From Tridacna crocea (taxonomy: Eukaryota > Mollusca > Bivalvia > Cardiida > Cardiidae), in NCBI GenBank assembly GCA_943736015.1, contig OX031070.1:41626173-41690172 (forward strand): a stretch of 64,000 nucleotides of DNA, in the 5' to 3' direction. The notes beneath the pieces were generated by a model. That model saw only the letters and a list, made by a program, of their open reading frames with translations. It was not told where the DNA came from and ran no database searches. Of this stretch, positions 40,313 through 50,686 are shown in pieces; within the stretch, counting starts at the first letter, position 1; the number at the start of each line of letters is the position of its first letter. The translations under genes were made by a program, and so were the position numbers.

Positions 40313-41195
40313 TAAATAAGGTTGATGGCGACGCAAATAAGGTTGATTGGGGGTGCAAGTAAAGTTAATTGCGGCGAGATTAAAATTAATTGCAGCACAA
40401 ATACGATTGATGGCAGCACAAATACGGTTGATGGCGGTGCAAGGGTTAATTGCGATGCAAGTTAAGTTAAATGGGGGAGAAAGTAAGGTTGACGGCAGCA
40501 CAAATAAAGTTGATGACAACGCAATTAAGGTTGATGGCGACACAAATGAGGTTAATGGCGACGCAAATGAGGTTAATGGCGACGCAAATGATGTTAATGG
40601 CGCCGCAAATAAGGTTGATGGCGACGCAAATAAGGTTAATGGCTACCCAAATAATGTTGATGGCGCAAGTACGATAGGAGGCGGTGCAAGTATTGTTAAT
40701 TTCAGCGCAAGTAAAGTTAATTCCAGCGCAAATACGGTTAATGGCAGCGCACATACGGTTGGAGGTGGCGCAAATAAGGTGCGAGTTATATAGATGGAGG
40801 AGCAAGTAATATAATGGAGACGCGAGTAAGGTTAATTGCAGCGCAAATAATGTTGATGGCTGCGCGAATAAGGTTGATTGCAGCGCAAGTAAGGATGATT
40901 GCGGCGCAAGTTAAAATGATGGAGATTTAACCCTTTCCCAAACAATCCCTGGTTTTTACGGGTCTGGAATAGTAGCCTTTTGAAAACATTGCGGGAAAAG
41001 GAGAAAATGCTGGTAACCAGCATTTTCTCCTTTTCCCACAATGTTTTCTACCCTGTCATAGACAGAAATCTTGGCAGCAAGAGTTGAATTGTCGTCTGCA
41101 AATGCTTTCAATTTGGTCTAGTCCAAAAGTTTGTCGTTTGGGAAAGGATTAAATAAGGTAGAATGAGGCGTAGATAAGGTTGATGGCCGCTCACA
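40313..41195. repeat. 21-bp minisatellite, split by a TTAA MITE
   Basis: About 28 units of GGCGACGCAAATGAGGTTAAT type from 40313 to 40920; about two more units after the MITE (41153-41195). Because 21 is a multiple of 3, long frames cross it on both strands without meaning. Confidence 0.9.
40927..41152 (+). mobile_element. TTAA hairpin MITE, inside minisatellite
   Basis: TTAA at 40927 and 41149; hairpin 40984-41046; right end TTTGGGAAAGGATTAA. Confidence 0.93.
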
Positions 41196-41425
41196 AACAA
41201 GTCGAACTTATATCGATTCCATAGATAGTCTCGGGTTTTGTAAAGCCAAGGGAGATAAACATATTTATTCAACAATTCCCTTTGCAGAAACAAAAGTGCT
41301 TGCCCTTCGGTGAAAAATCGTTTAACCTTTATGCTGTTAAATGCGATTTGAAATGCTTAAAAACTTATTACCGCTCGATAAAATTTAGACCAATATAACT
41401 TGAAAAAAAAATGAAAACGGCTAAT

Positions 41426-41640
41426 TAACTTTTTACCTAACAATCCCTGATTTTTACTACAATGACATAGAAGCCTTTTGAAAACATTGTGAGAAAGGGA
41501 AAAAAATGATGTTTACCACCATTCTCTCCTCTCCCACAATGTTTTCTACCCTTCACAAAACAATCAGCACTCTCAAAAAAGAAAGAAAACATTGTGGGAA
41601 AAGTAGCTGCCAGCATTTTCTCCTTTTCCTACATTGTTTA
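41426..41640 (+). mobile_element. composite TTAA MITE
   Basis: Left half TTAACTTTTTACCTAACAA with a degraded hairpin, then a second hairpin base GAAAACATTGTGGG at 41585-41632. Right end missing. Confidence 0.65.
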
Positions 41641-41700
41641 CGTGTAGTATACTAGTCTATCCCATAGATAGATGTAAAGGTATAATGTAGTCGAGTACAA

Positions 41701-41832
41701 GTATTTGGTGATATATCGTGCGGCCGTATCGACATGTGGTTCGGTAGCTCAGTTGGTTAGAGTGCAGGAACAGTATTCCCGAGGCCCTGGGTTCGAATCC
41801 CGGTCGAGCCGCGATATTTTTCACCACCTGTT
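41701..41832 (+). tRNA. tRNA-like sequence (anticodon AGT) inside an inverted repeat, probably a pseudogene or SINE head
   Basis: 41738-41811 folds as a tRNA: acceptor GGTTCGG with CGAGCC plus a G-U pair, D-arm GCTC/GAGT, T-arm CTGGG-TTCGAAT-CCCGG, anticodon loop ACAGTAT (AGT, threonine-type). The universal U33 is C and one anticodon-stem pair is A-C, so it is probably not functional. It lies between GGTGATATATCGTGCGGC and GCCGCGATATTTTTCACC, which are inverted copies. No TTTT terminator directly after. Confidence 0.55.
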
Positions 41833-41934
41833 ACATACGAACAGCCCGTAGTAAATCGGAGTGATTTTCATTTTGTATAAGAGGTATAGTTGTTGCATTG
41901 CAAGACATTCCCAACGACAGTATCTCTATAGCTA

Positions 41935-42002
41935 TCTGTGTAGATCTAAGATCAGAACGAATGTTTTTGCAGGCTGATCTTGATCCACATACTACGTCAG
42001 AC
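41935..42002. mobile_element. GATCAGACTG hairpin element, decayed
   Basis: GTGTAGATCTAAGATCAG and GGCTGATCTTGATCCACAT. Confidence 0.6.
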
Positions 42003-42079
42003 CACAGAAAGTTATCAGGTGTATTCAAAGGTTAAGACGGAAGTACAGACACACGTTTCAATCTATGTCAGACGAATAT

Positions 42080-42285
42080 CTTTCAAATCTTTTCCAAAAT
42101 GAAAACATTATGCAGACGACAAATTTCTTATGGCTAAAATACTGGATTTTGTCTTAATGTATAGAAAACATCGCGGGAAAAGGAGAAAATGCTGGTTACC
42201 AGCATTTTCTCCTTTTCCAGCAATGTTTTAAAAAGCCATTTCGGTCTTGGTCGTTTAAAGAAATTGGTTGGTTCAGTAAAGGGTC
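42080..42285 (-). mobile_element. TTAA hairpin MITE, ends lost
   Basis: CATTATGCAGACGACAAATT, a clean hairpin at 42164-42229, far end TCAGTAAAGGG. It sits just upstream of the 42501 gene. Confidence 0.8.
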
Positions 42286-42500
42286 TTTTAAGTTTTGCAT
42301 GAATTACATTATGCAAACCGTGAATATTACCTCCTAACGAAACCATTTATTATCGAAATTACTTTCGTTGCAGGTTGCGCTTTGAGGAAGGTCGTGTTTC
42401 GAAACAAAACGCAGACGACTCTTCAGTACTTTGCTACACTTAAATGGTTTAGAAGATTTACGACTTTTACTACAACTTACGGTAAAGAAGATTTACGACA

Positions 42501-43091
42501 ATGAGGAGGACAAAGTTACTAATACCTGACAAAGTAGAGGAGTCGGTTACAGTAACGCCCTTGCCTAGTTACGAAGAACAAACCAGCGTTAGTTATGTGG
42601 ATTTTATCGAAATGAAACGTTTCGCTGAGCAAGTGGGACTAGCTCCGTGTTTGACTCCTGTTTCGTTCCGTGACACCATCGTCTGCTTCGAGAACTCTCC
42701 GAAAAAGAGGTACAAAAGTGAAACTCATTACGTGCCGAAAGTGAGGCCAAAGAAATATGCGGATACTCTCATTATTTTTCCTAAAAGACCTCAGAAAAGT
42801 TTCGTGACTTTGTTGGATTACCATATAGACGAATGCCGGAGGTGGTTTAAAACGACTATGGAGTTTAAAGCCAGGACTTACACCACGCAGAAAATTATTC
42901 CTGACAAATTAGATCCAGATGGCGAAACGACAGAAAACGGTGGGGATGATGGAGTTAAGGTTAAAGTTAATGACGGACCTGGTGCTTCCCAGATATTTTT
43001 ACCGAGATGGAACAAAGATCGAGTCGATATGGAGGAAATGAAAATAGGACAACATTTAATGAACGGTGAAATTATTGTAAATGGATTTTGA
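42501..43091 (+). CDS. unrecognised 196-residue protein
   Basis: An intact frame of 196 codons, the longest non-repetitive one in the window. The ATG at 42501 has A at -3 (GACAATGAGG) and follows an in-frame TAA at 42483, so this start is fixed if the exon is as assumed. An acceptor-like ACTTTCGTTGCAG ends at 42373, giving a 127-nt leader before the ATG, and AATAAA lies at 43435. The product is about 22 kDa by length: a basic, proline-containing N-terminal two-thirds (K-K-R-Y-K, R-P-K-K-Y, F-P-K-R-P), then an acidic, Gly/Asp-rich stretch near residues 135-158, and a mixed C-terminus. No signal peptide, membrane segment, Cys cluster or catalytic motif is apparent. I do not recognise the family. 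The absence of repeats in the frame and the splice and poly(A) context support a real gene; expression is unproven. Confidence 0.65.
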   Translation: MRRTKLLIPDKVEESVTVTPLPSYEEQTSVSYVDFIEMKRFAEQVGLAPCLTPVSFRDTIVCFENSPKKRYKSETHYVPKVRPKKYADTLIIFPKRPQKSFVTLLDYHIDECRRWFKTTMEFKARTYTTQKIIPDKLDPDGETTENGGDDGVKVKVNDGPGASQIFLPRWNKDRVDMEEMKIGQHLMNGEIIVNGF

Positions 43092-43462
43092 CGAATTAAA
43101 CATTTTTTTTTAGGATTTAAGTTTTACTGTGGATTTACCCGTATACATATACCTCTTTTACATACTTGGTTAACCACGGACTTTTTAAAACAATAGGTTA
43201 AAACAGCCGTTGCATTCTCTCTTTTTGTCACAAGTTTCCTTTTAAGTCCAAGATTTCCAAATTTCCATACGCATTTTGTATTTTAACGTGCAATGTAATG
43301 CTATCGAATGGTGTCGAAATCTATAAATGGAAACACAGAGATTCGAAGCGCAAAGGTAAAACCAACTTCCTTGGTTACTGTTGCTATGGGCACCCTCACC
43401 ATCGCGTAAAACTTTGACATATATCCAGCCGAGGAATAAAAGGAACATTTTGGTATTGTCTT
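43092..43462 (+). other. probable 3' UTR with poly(A) signal at 43435
   Basis: AATAAA at 43435-43440, about 345 bases after the stop codon. Otherwise featureless. Confidence 0.4.
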
Positions 43463-43551
43463 AACCCTTTACAAAACAATCCATGGTGTTTACGACCCTG
43501 AGATAGACGTTTTTGGAAAACATTGTGGGAAAAGGAGAAAATGCTGGTACC
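43463..43551 (+). mobile_element. TTAA MITE left half
   Basis: TTAACCCTTTACAAAACAA to GAAAATGCTGGTACCCA; cut at the hairpin tip and joined to the next element. Confidence 0.75.
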
Positions 43552-43740
43552 CATGTATTGCAAAAAGTATCGATTCAGATCAGCCTGTGCAGTCCGCGGC
43601 GGCTGATCTTGATGGATACTTTATGCTTTTGGTCAATGTTTATCATGACCTAATAACATTCTACCTTACCGTTAGAAAAAAAGTAATTTCATGCCGTGAA
43701 TAAGTGATCCTGCGATGTTTTGCATGGTACAATAGACAAG
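43552..43740 (+). mobile_element. GTATCGACCC hairpin element, left end missing
   Basis: GCAAAAAGTATCGATTCAG, CAGCCTGTGCAGTCC and the downstream body to GATGTTTTGC. Confidence 0.65.
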
Positions 43741-43743
43741 CAT

Positions 43744-44045
43744 TAACTCTGTAGTCTGTACCAAACGACAAAATTGCAGGCTTGTCCAAATTGAAAGCAT
43801 TAGCAAAGGACACAATAAATATGGCTCGAAATTTGAAATTTGTTTTGGGAAGGGTAGAAATCATTGTGGGAAAAGGACAAAATGCTGGTTACCAGCATTT
43901 TCTCCTTTTCCTACAAATGGTTTAGAAATCATTGTGGGAAAAGGAGAAAATGCTGGTTACCAGCATTTTCTCCTTTTCCTACAATTGTTTCTAAAGACTT
44001 CTTTCTCTGGGTCATTAAAAATTGGGATTGTGTGGTAAATGGTTA
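43744..44045 (-). mobile_element. TTAA hairpin MITE with two tandem hairpins
   Basis: Two adjacent modules, each with GAAATCATTGTGGGAAAAGG and TGCTGGTTACCAGCA (43858-43921, 43922-43990), within one pair of element ends. The left TTAA is lost; the right is TTAA at 44042. Confidence 0.9.
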
Positions 44046-44243
44046 AAGCTCCACGTCCTGCCAGAACACGACTTTTATACATGATGAATCTACATTTAAG
44101 AATTTCTCACCTTGTGTAACAATGTTTCCAAAAGCGGTAAGACGTAAAAAGTAATTATATCCTATTTCTGTATGCTATAATTAGAAACCATCTAATTAAC
44201 ACTTTTATAGCTAAATGCGAAAGTATATGTTTTTGTGGACAGC

Positions 44244-44325
44244 ATAACGTCTGCTTACTTCGAAAACCTCGTAACTACAGCTTGTACAAGCTCTAGTTAC
44301 GAGCTTTTCGCAGTAAACCGACGAT
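44244..44325. mobile_element. 80-bp hairpin element (CGTAACTACAG family)
   Basis: AACCTCGTAACTACAGCTTG and a right arm ACAAGCTCTAGTTACGAGC, then GTAAACCGACGATAA. Confidence 0.87.
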
Positions 44326-44326
44326 A

Positions 44327-44392
44327 ATTCAAGATCAGATAGCACAGAACGAGCAGTCTGATCTGTTACATTTACCATCCGCTTGACTGATC
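44327..44392. mobile_element. GATCAGACTG hairpin element, decayed
   Basis: TTCAAGATCAGATAGCACAG and GAGCAGTCTGATC, abutting the previous hairpin. Confidence 0.6.
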
Positions 44393-44726
44393 AAGCCTAT
44401 AGAAAAAAAAGTTTCTGGGGTTTGTATTTTCAGCCATCAAAAGATATCGACATATTCAGCGCTGAAAGGATATGCGTGCTATTTTTAGACACCCATCTAT
44501 TTATAGTACAAGTGACACAGTAGAGAGATTTTTAAACAGAAAAGGGAAATGAATTTAATGAATAATATCGAGACAAGCTTTTTGCGATTTTGAATTTATA
44601 GCTGATACAATTTTGCTTTACCTTTAACCTGCTAAAATAAAAGAAATTAAATTTTCAAAAATTGTAGTAAAAAGATTAAAACTCAAATGTTGTTATTTCA
44701 TTAGGTATATTTTTGGAAATATCTTC
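44393..44726. other. unassigned, no gene seen
   Basis: AT-rich, nothing recognised. Confidence 0.3.
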
Positions 44727-44800
44727 AAATCGGACAGTGTAGATTCAAGATCAGACTGCACGTTCTGTGCCGTCTGATTTTGATCTACATTGTCAGATAA
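44727..44800. mobile_element. GATCAGACTG hairpin element
   Basis: GGACAGTGTAGATTCAAGATC and TTGATCTACATTGTCAGATAA; its right tail is interrupted by the next MITE. Confidence 0.85.
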
Positions 44801-45025
44801 ACCTTTACCACACAATTCGGATTTTTAACACCCCTGTGAAAGATGCCTTTTGTAAACATTGTGGGAAAAGGAGAAAATGCTGGTAACCAGCATTTTCACC
44901 TTTTCCCACAATGTTTTCTACGCTATCAAAGAAAAATTGCACCATTCAAGCTGCATTGAAGTTGAAGGCAGCAAATGCTTTCAATTTGGACAGAGCTAAA
45001 ATTGTGTTGTTTGGTATAGCGTTAA
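44797..45025 (+). mobile_element. TTAA hairpin MITE
   Basis: Left end ATAAACCTTTACCACACAA (TTAA degraded), hairpin with CACC in the right arm, right TTAA at 45022. Confidence 0.88.
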
Positions 45026-45179
45026 AGGCTCTTGAATCTCGCTTAGCCTCTTAAGGGTGAAATCGTGGACGGGAGCTTTTTCAAATTTTAATTCCTTCAG
45101 ATTTGTACGCCTTTGTCTTGTTATAGAGGCCCAAGGTCGGTCAGCGTCTGCCATGGACGACGTATTCTAATTATACCCA

Positions 45180-45490
45180 CGCAAAACGAATGTATTCGAG
45201 GGGGGAGGGGGTATACTGGAATCAGTCTGTCTGTCCGTGTGTGTGCGTCTGCGTGCCCATCTGTATACATATAGTAGTAATTGTGTGCAAACTCCTCCTA
45301 TAGTTTTGCTTCAATTTTATTGAAACTTTGCTCATATACTGACCATATATTGAAGATTTGCAAGACACAATTTCCAAATGTCAAGTCTTCCTGATTGAGG
45401 AATTATCTCCCCTTGAACTTGCCACTCTTTTTTTTCTGTCAAAGTGCTGACGAGGGTATTAAGTCACATACTGTGACAGCTCTAGTTTGT
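45180..45490 (+). repeat. mollusc-type GGGGGTATA/GTCTGTCTGTCC repeat
   Basis: GAGGGGGTATACTGGAATC and GTCTGTCTGTCCGTGTG match the start of the repeat at 4470 (GGAGGGGGTATAATGGAATC). The downstream part differs. Confidence 0.6.
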
Positions 45491-45573
45491 CTTGTCCTTT
45501 TGGCTGGATACAATTGATCATGAAAACTCCTGTTTTGAATGTTTACGATTTCGTATGTTTGTATAGTTTTTAA

Positions 45574-45804
45574 TTAACCAATTACCACACAGTCGCTACT
45601 TTTGACGACCATGAGAAAGAAGCCTTTAGAAGAAATTGTGGGAAAAGGAGAAAATGCTGGTAATCAGCATTTTCTCCTTTTTTTACACAATGTTTTCTTC
45701 CCTTCTTAAAATAACTTTCAATTCTTTAGTCACATTTATTTTGTCATCTGCAAATGTTTTCAATTTGGACCAGTCTAAAATTTTGTCGATTGGTAAATAG
45801 TTAA
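45574..45804 (+). mobile_element. TTAA hairpin MITE, in a SINE tail
   Basis: TTAA at 45574 and 45801. The right TTAA is the TTAACGCC of the SINE that follows. Confidence 0.92.
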
Positions 45805-46105
45805 CGCCGTCTTCAATATTATTTTAGTCATATCGCGGCGGCCAGTTCACATATCCATGCTTTCCTAGAATTTCATTTACTATAGTACTGCGCAAAATAG
45901 TCTTTCCAAGTCACTTGCTGCTTTCCCAAATGACCGTCATTGTAACAATGATCAGCGGTGAAAGAAGAATGACTCCTGTAGCAATGGCTATCATCAGGTC
46001 TCCAACAGGAAATCGTCGAGCAAGAGATTCGGACCAGCAACTCCCGGCCCCACTTCGGTTTCAAGTCTGGCACTTTACTGACCGTGCCACAAGGCTCCGC
46101 AAAAT
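45801..46105 (-). mobile_element. tRNA-derived SINE, diverged
   Basis: Minus strand: head-like region near 46100 (GTGGCACGGTCAGTAAAG), body, and tail ending GGCGTTAA at 45801, where a MITE has inserted. Confidence 0.55.
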
Positions 46106-46143
46106 TAACGTGGAATACATGCATATACAAAATGCTTTATAAT

Positions 46144-46688
46144 TTAACTCATTACCAAACGACAAAATTTCAGGTTTGTCCAAATCGAAAGCATTTGCAG
46201 ACGACAAAATAAAAGTGACTAAAGGTTTGAAATTTGTTTTATGAAGGGTTGAAAACATTGTGGGAAAAGGAGAAAATGCTGGTTACCAGGATTTTTCTCC
46301 TTTTCCCACAATATTTTCTAAAGGCTTCTTACTGGCTCAAGGTCGTCAAAAGTAGGGTAGACAACATTGTGGGAAGAGGAGAAAATGCTGGTTACCAGCA
46401 TTTTCTCCTTTAGCACAATGTTTTCTAAATGCTTCTTTCTTAGGGTCATCAAAGGTAGGATAGAAAACATTGTGGGAAAAGGAGAAAATTCTGCTTACCA
46501 GTATTTTTTTCCTTTTCTCACAATATTTTCTTAAGGCTTCTTACTCAGAGCCGTCAAAATTAAGGTAGAAAACATTGTGGGAAAAGGAGAAAATGCTGGT
46601 TACCAGCATTTTCTCCTTTTCCCACAATGTTTTCTAAAGGCCTTTTTCTCATAGTCGTCAAAAGTAGGGATTGTGTGGTAAAGGGTTA
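46144..46688 (-). mobile_element. TTAA hairpin MITE with four tandem hairpin modules
   Basis: TTAA at 46144 and 46685. Four hairpins start near 46252, 46361, 46461 and 46566, spaced about 100-109 bp, each followed by an AAGGCTTCTT-like and GTCAAAAGTAGG-like segment. The element is 545 bp instead of about 230. Confidence 0.94.
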
Positions 46689-46849
46689 AGTGGTTCTAAC
46701 TCTTTCTTTTAATGTTTTCTTGACGTGATTTAGCAAACGCAGCAGAGGATGGCGAATATTCTGTTTGAACTTTACACACACCTAAACCTCGTTATACAAA
46801 ATTGTATAACATAAAGATAAGTAAACTTTAACTACAAAGATCATTTTGT

Positions 46850-47098
46850 TCAACCGTTTACCCTTGACTCTGCCAAAAGACAAATTGTTAGACTTTAGTA
46901 AATTCATAGACTACGGTATGCAGACGACAAATCAAAACGTAATTCTGCAAAAAAAAATTATCGAAATCGCACGGAAAACATTATCAGAAAAGGAGAAAAT
47001 GCTTGTTACCAGCATTTTCACCTTTTGCACTGTTTTCAAATGACTTCTCTCTCTCTCTGGCTCATTAAATCTCGGTATCGTCAGAGAAAAGGTAAACC
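46850..47098 (-). mobile_element. TTAA hairpin MITE, diverged
   Basis: CAACCGTTTACCCTTG, TATGCAGACGACAAATC, hairpin around TGCTTGTTACCAGCA, far end GAAAAGGTAAACC. (CT)n inside the right arm. Confidence 0.7.
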
Positions 47099-47164
47099 GA
47101 TGACACAATTTTAGAATGAAAGCTTCAGAAGGTGACAAATTGAAATATTGCCTAAACGGTTACA

Positions 47165-47300
47165 TGGATGGATGGGCGGATGGATGGATGGATGAATTAA
47201 TTGGTCGATTGATTGATTGGTTGGTTGGTTGGTTGGTTGAATGGATGGGTGGGTTGTTTGGTTGTAGGGTGGTTGATTGATTGATTGATCGATTGATCAC
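47165..47300. repeat. GGAT/GGTT/GATT microsatellites
   Basis: Tetranucleotide tracts: ATGG at 47166-47193, GGTT at 47217-47239, GATT at 47273-47297. Confidence 0.85.
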
Positions 47301-47369
47301 AATGCTTCCCTAAGTGTTATATGCCATTTAAAAAAATTCAGTGTTTGATTCACATATATTTCGTCATCT

Positions 47370-47430
47370 CGTCTGCATTTCCAGCATTTTATCGTTTTCC
47401 CACAATGTTTTCAAGCGGGATTTTTTTTCC
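47370..47430 (+). mobile_element. TTAA MITE hairpin-arm fragment
   Basis: TTTCCAGCATTTTATCG and TTTTCCCACAATGTTTTC only. Confidence 0.5.
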
Positions 47431-47583
47431 TACAAGGTTGTTTGAATTCGTAAGTGGAGTCAAAGGCTAACCCATTTGGATGACTAAGGTATATTGTGAA
47501 CAAGCGATCCGTGTTTCTGAAGAGTGGCTGACACTCTAATTAGAAAAGAAAATTCTGGTTACCAAGGCGATCCCACGATGTTT

Positions 47584-47814
47584 TTAACCCTTTACCACAC
47601 AATCCCGACTTCTAACACCCCTGTGAAAAAAAAGCCCTTTAAAAACATTGAGGGAAAAGGAGAAAATGCTGGTAACCAGCATTTTCTCCTTTTCCCACAA
47701 TGTTTTCTTCCCTTCCTTAAACCAATTTCAAATCTTTAGTCATATTCATTTTGTCGTCTGCAAATGCTTTCAATTTGGACCAGTCTAAAATGTTGTCGTG
47801 TGGTAAAGAGTTAA
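47584..47814 (+). mobile_element. TTAA hairpin MITE
   Basis: TTAA at both limits; left TTAACCCTTTACCACACAA, right GTGTGGTAAAGAGTTAA: the two ends match over 13 bp or more. Confidence 0.93.
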
Positions 47815-47837
47815 ACCCTATTTTGGCAGGTTCGTCA

Positions 47838-48065
47838 ACTCGTAAACAAACAATCAAGCTTTTTAGAACGCCAAGGAAAAAAAACATTTTAAAAGTTTTT
47901 TGTGGGAATAGGAGAAAATGCTGGTTCCACTTTTTTCTCCATTTCAAACAATGTTTTCTGGTCATTTAGAGGCGAATCTCATCGTTTTAGTCATGTCTGA
48001 TATAACGTCTGCTATTGATTTGAATATGGATAGGTCTAAAATTTTGTCGTTTGGTTTAGAGATAA
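47838..48065 (+). mobile_element. TTAA MITE, old
   Basis: AAACAAACAATCAAGC, a weak hairpin around GAAAATGCTGGTTCC, then GTCTAAAATTTTGTCGTTTGG. Confidence 0.6.
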
Positions 48066-48096
48066 GTTACTACAGGATTGCTTTGTAAAGGGGCTA

Positions 48097-48182
48097 ATAT
48101 CGTCCGTTTACTTCCAAAACCTCGTAACTACAGCTTGTAAACAAGCTGTAGTTACGAGGTTTTGGAAGTAAACCGACGATAT
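48097..48182. mobile_element. 80-bp hairpin element (CGTAACTACAG family), best copy
   Basis: ATATCGTCCGTTTACTTCC and AACCTCGTAACTACAGCTTG, mirrored to GGAAGTAAACCGACGATAT with one mismatch. Confidence 0.93.
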
Positions 48183-48351
48183 GCTATGCGGAAGTGGGCT
48201 TGTGTGAGCGCATTTAATATTTAAAGGGAGTCAACCTGTACATGACGTAAAAGAACTTTCATACGAGTTACTTCCCTTGTTCAAGTTATAACGCATATAA
48301 ATCATGGAGTGACTTCTGATTGAATATGTATTTTTTTTTATATTTTAGCAT

Positions 48352-48580
48352 TTAACTCTTTACCACACGAGAAAATTTTAGACTGGTCCAAATTGAAAGC
48401 ATTTGCAGACGACAAAATAAAGGTGACTCAAAAATAGAAATTTGTTCTGGTAAGGGTAGAAAACAGTGTGGGAAAAGGAGAAAATGCTGGTTACCAGCAT
48501 TTTTCTCCTTTCCCACAGTGTTTTCAAAAGGCTTCTTTCTCAGGGGCGTCAAAAGTAGGGATTGTGTGGTAATGGGTTAA
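48352..48580 (-). mobile_element. TTAA hairpin MITE
   Basis: 229 bp, TTAA at both limits; stem base ACAGTG / CAGTG. Confidence 0.93.
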
Positions 48581-49002
48581 GCTGCTAAGACCCCTTCAAT
48601 GGTCTTTTGTCGATAGTGTAGATCAAGCGCATAATCTTTTAGATCACAAGTAACACAGTATATCCAGGTGCCAGAAATTCCAACACTTTAGTCTTGAGCT
48701 AGCTGCTTAAAATGGCAGCAATGTGGCGGCTTATATTGTAACGACGGCACTCTTGTTTTTTGCTGTTTTGATATTCAATAAGGTGTTATAGAAAAAGTAA
48801 AAAGGGGGGGGGGAACTTGACGTATATTTTCATTATGAACCAATATCTCTTTAACTACTGGACAAACTGTTATGAAACTTCATCTATTATGTTGTTTATC
48901 AAAAGCCACAGACAATATAATTATATTTGTTTATATTTCATAAAAGCCAAGACAATCAGCTATACGCCGAACAGAGCGAGACAGCTACAATATCTGGCCG
49001 TC
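48581..49002. other. unassigned; GATCAGACTG fragment near 48610
   Basis: GATAGTGTAGATCAAGC resembles one hairpin arm. G run at 48806-48814. No gene. Confidence 0.35.
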
Positions 49003-49231
49003 TTAACCTATTACCACACAATCCCTACTTTTGACGCCTCTGAGAAAGAAGCCTTTTGAAAACACTGTGGGAAAAGGAGAAAATGCTGGTAACCAGCATT
49101 TTCTCCTTTTCCCACAGTGTTTTCTACCCTTCCCAGAACAAATTTCAATTTTTCAGTCACCTTTATTTTATCGTCTGCACATGCCTTCAATTTGGACCAG
49201 TCTAAAATTTTCTCGTGTGGTAAAGAGTTAA
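49003..49231 (+). mobile_element. TTAA hairpin MITE, CACTG/CAGTG stem
   Basis: TTAA at both limits; perfectly paired CACTGTGGGA / TCCCACAGTG stem. Confidence 0.94.
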
Positions 49232-49335
49232 ATTGCTCTTGTTTTACAAAGCTGGAGGTTTTGTATTTCTCTGAAATAAATATCCTGGGACCACCACAAA
49301 AGGACAGAGAAAAGTTGCACCATGGGCTATGAAGG

Positions 49336-49567
49336 GTCTTACCTCTTTACCAAACGACAAATATTTAGACTGTTCCAAATTGAGAGCATTTGCAGACGAC
49401 AAAATAAAGGTGACTGAAAAGTTAAAATTTGCTATGGGGAGGGTAGAAAACATTGTGGGAAAAGAAGAAAATGCTGGTTACCAGCATTTTCTCCTTTTCC
49501 CACAATGTTTTCTACAGCTTTCTGATTCAGGGTCGTCAAAATTCGTCATTGTGTGGTCAAGGGTTAA
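49336..49567 (-). mobile_element. TTAA hairpin MITE
   Basis: CCTCTTTACCAAACGAC, hairpin 49447-49513, end GTGGTCAAGGGTTAA. Confidence 0.9.
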
Positions 49568-49798
49568 CCATGCATTCAGAATCATTACGCACTCCAAATG
49601 GAGGGTGCCATTTTACCGCCAAAGTCTATATGCTTAGTGCTACCAAGTGCAATTTTGGGGACAATGTAAATAAAGATCAGACTGGTAAAATAATGAAGCA
49701 GAAAAACTCGGTATTCAATTTTCTAGTGGCACTACTTTTACACCAATATTTCAACGCTGCTTCACTAGATGAAATTGCCTATTGCTGCTGATGGAATT
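49568..49798. other. unassigned, no gene seen
   Basis: Nothing recognised. Confidence 0.3.
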
Positions 49799-49799
49799 T

Positions 49800-50062
49800 G
49801 TCCGGCCGGGTGGCTCAGTGGTCAGCGTTTCTGACTAATTGCCTGGCAGTTTCGGGTTCGATACCCGGTTGCGGCGTCACTTCTTTCGGCAATCTGTCGC
49901 CTCTCAAATCTGATGCATGTGGGAAAAGTAGTCAGTGGCTTTGGAAAAAAAAGTTAGGTCAATACTGGTGTGAGAAAGCCAGGAAACACATCGGTGCCTC
50001 ACTGATGACCGCAGTGATATGATCTAAGCTGTTAAAATAGCGTTAATTTCCATTACAGGGCA
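49800..50062 (+). mobile_element. tRNA-derived SINE
   Basis: A box TGGCTCAGTGG, B box GGTTCGATACCC, body with GTCAGTGGCTTTGG and GTGTGAGAAAGCCAGG, tail GCGTTAATTTCC. Confidence 0.88.
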
Positions 50063-50141
50063 ATACAAACTGCGATGAAATGTGAATTTCGGAACGAAAT
50101 TCCCGGAATTTAGTAATTTTGAAAACAGAGACATTCGCGAT

Positions 50142-50585
50142 TTAACCCATTACCACACAATCCCCTACTTTTGACGCCAGTGAGAAAGAAGCCTTGTGAA
50201 AACACCGTAGGAAAAGGAGAAAAATGCTGGGTTACCAGCATTTTCTCCTTTTCCTACAGTGTTTTCTACCCTTCCCAGAACACCTTTACCCGTCACCTTT
50301 ATTTTGTCGTCTGCAAATGCTTTCAATTTGGACCAGTCTAAAATTTGTTATGTGGTAATTTGAACCAGTCTAAAATTTTGTTGTGTGGTAATTTGAGCCA
50401 GTCTAAAATTTTGTTGTGTGGTAATTTGAACCAGTCTAAAATCTTGTTGTGTGGTAATTTGAACCAGTCTAAAATCTTGTTGTGTGGTAATTTGAACCAG
50501 TCTAAAATTTTGTTGTGTGGTAATTTGAACCAGTCTAAAATCTTGTTGTGTGGTAATTTGAACCAGTCTAAAATTTGTGAGTTAA
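50142..50585 (+). mobile_element. TTAA hairpin MITE with a 33-bp minisatellite in its right end
   Basis: Normal left end and hairpin (GTAGGAAAAGG / CCTTTTCCTAC), then eight copies of a 33-bp unit (CAGTCTAAAATTTTGTTGTG, TGGTAATTTGAAC) made from the element's own right end, then GTGAGTTAA at 50577-50585. Confidence 0.93.
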
Positions 50586-50686
50586 GCTCCTGTTTTGTAG
50601 ACAGTGACGATCAAGATGAGACTACCCACAACTTGCTGTCTGAACATGTGTTTGCGCTGTCTGCTTTTCTGAGATATTCGGCTTAA

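Noticed and set aside
40347-40805. Long frames on both strands (148 and 112 codons)
   Set aside because: They are read-throughs of a 21-bp minisatellite.
50345-50686. Frame encoding an 11-residue peptide repeat
   Set aside because: The 33-bp minisatellite is a multiple of three and lacks stops; it derives from a non-coding MITE end.
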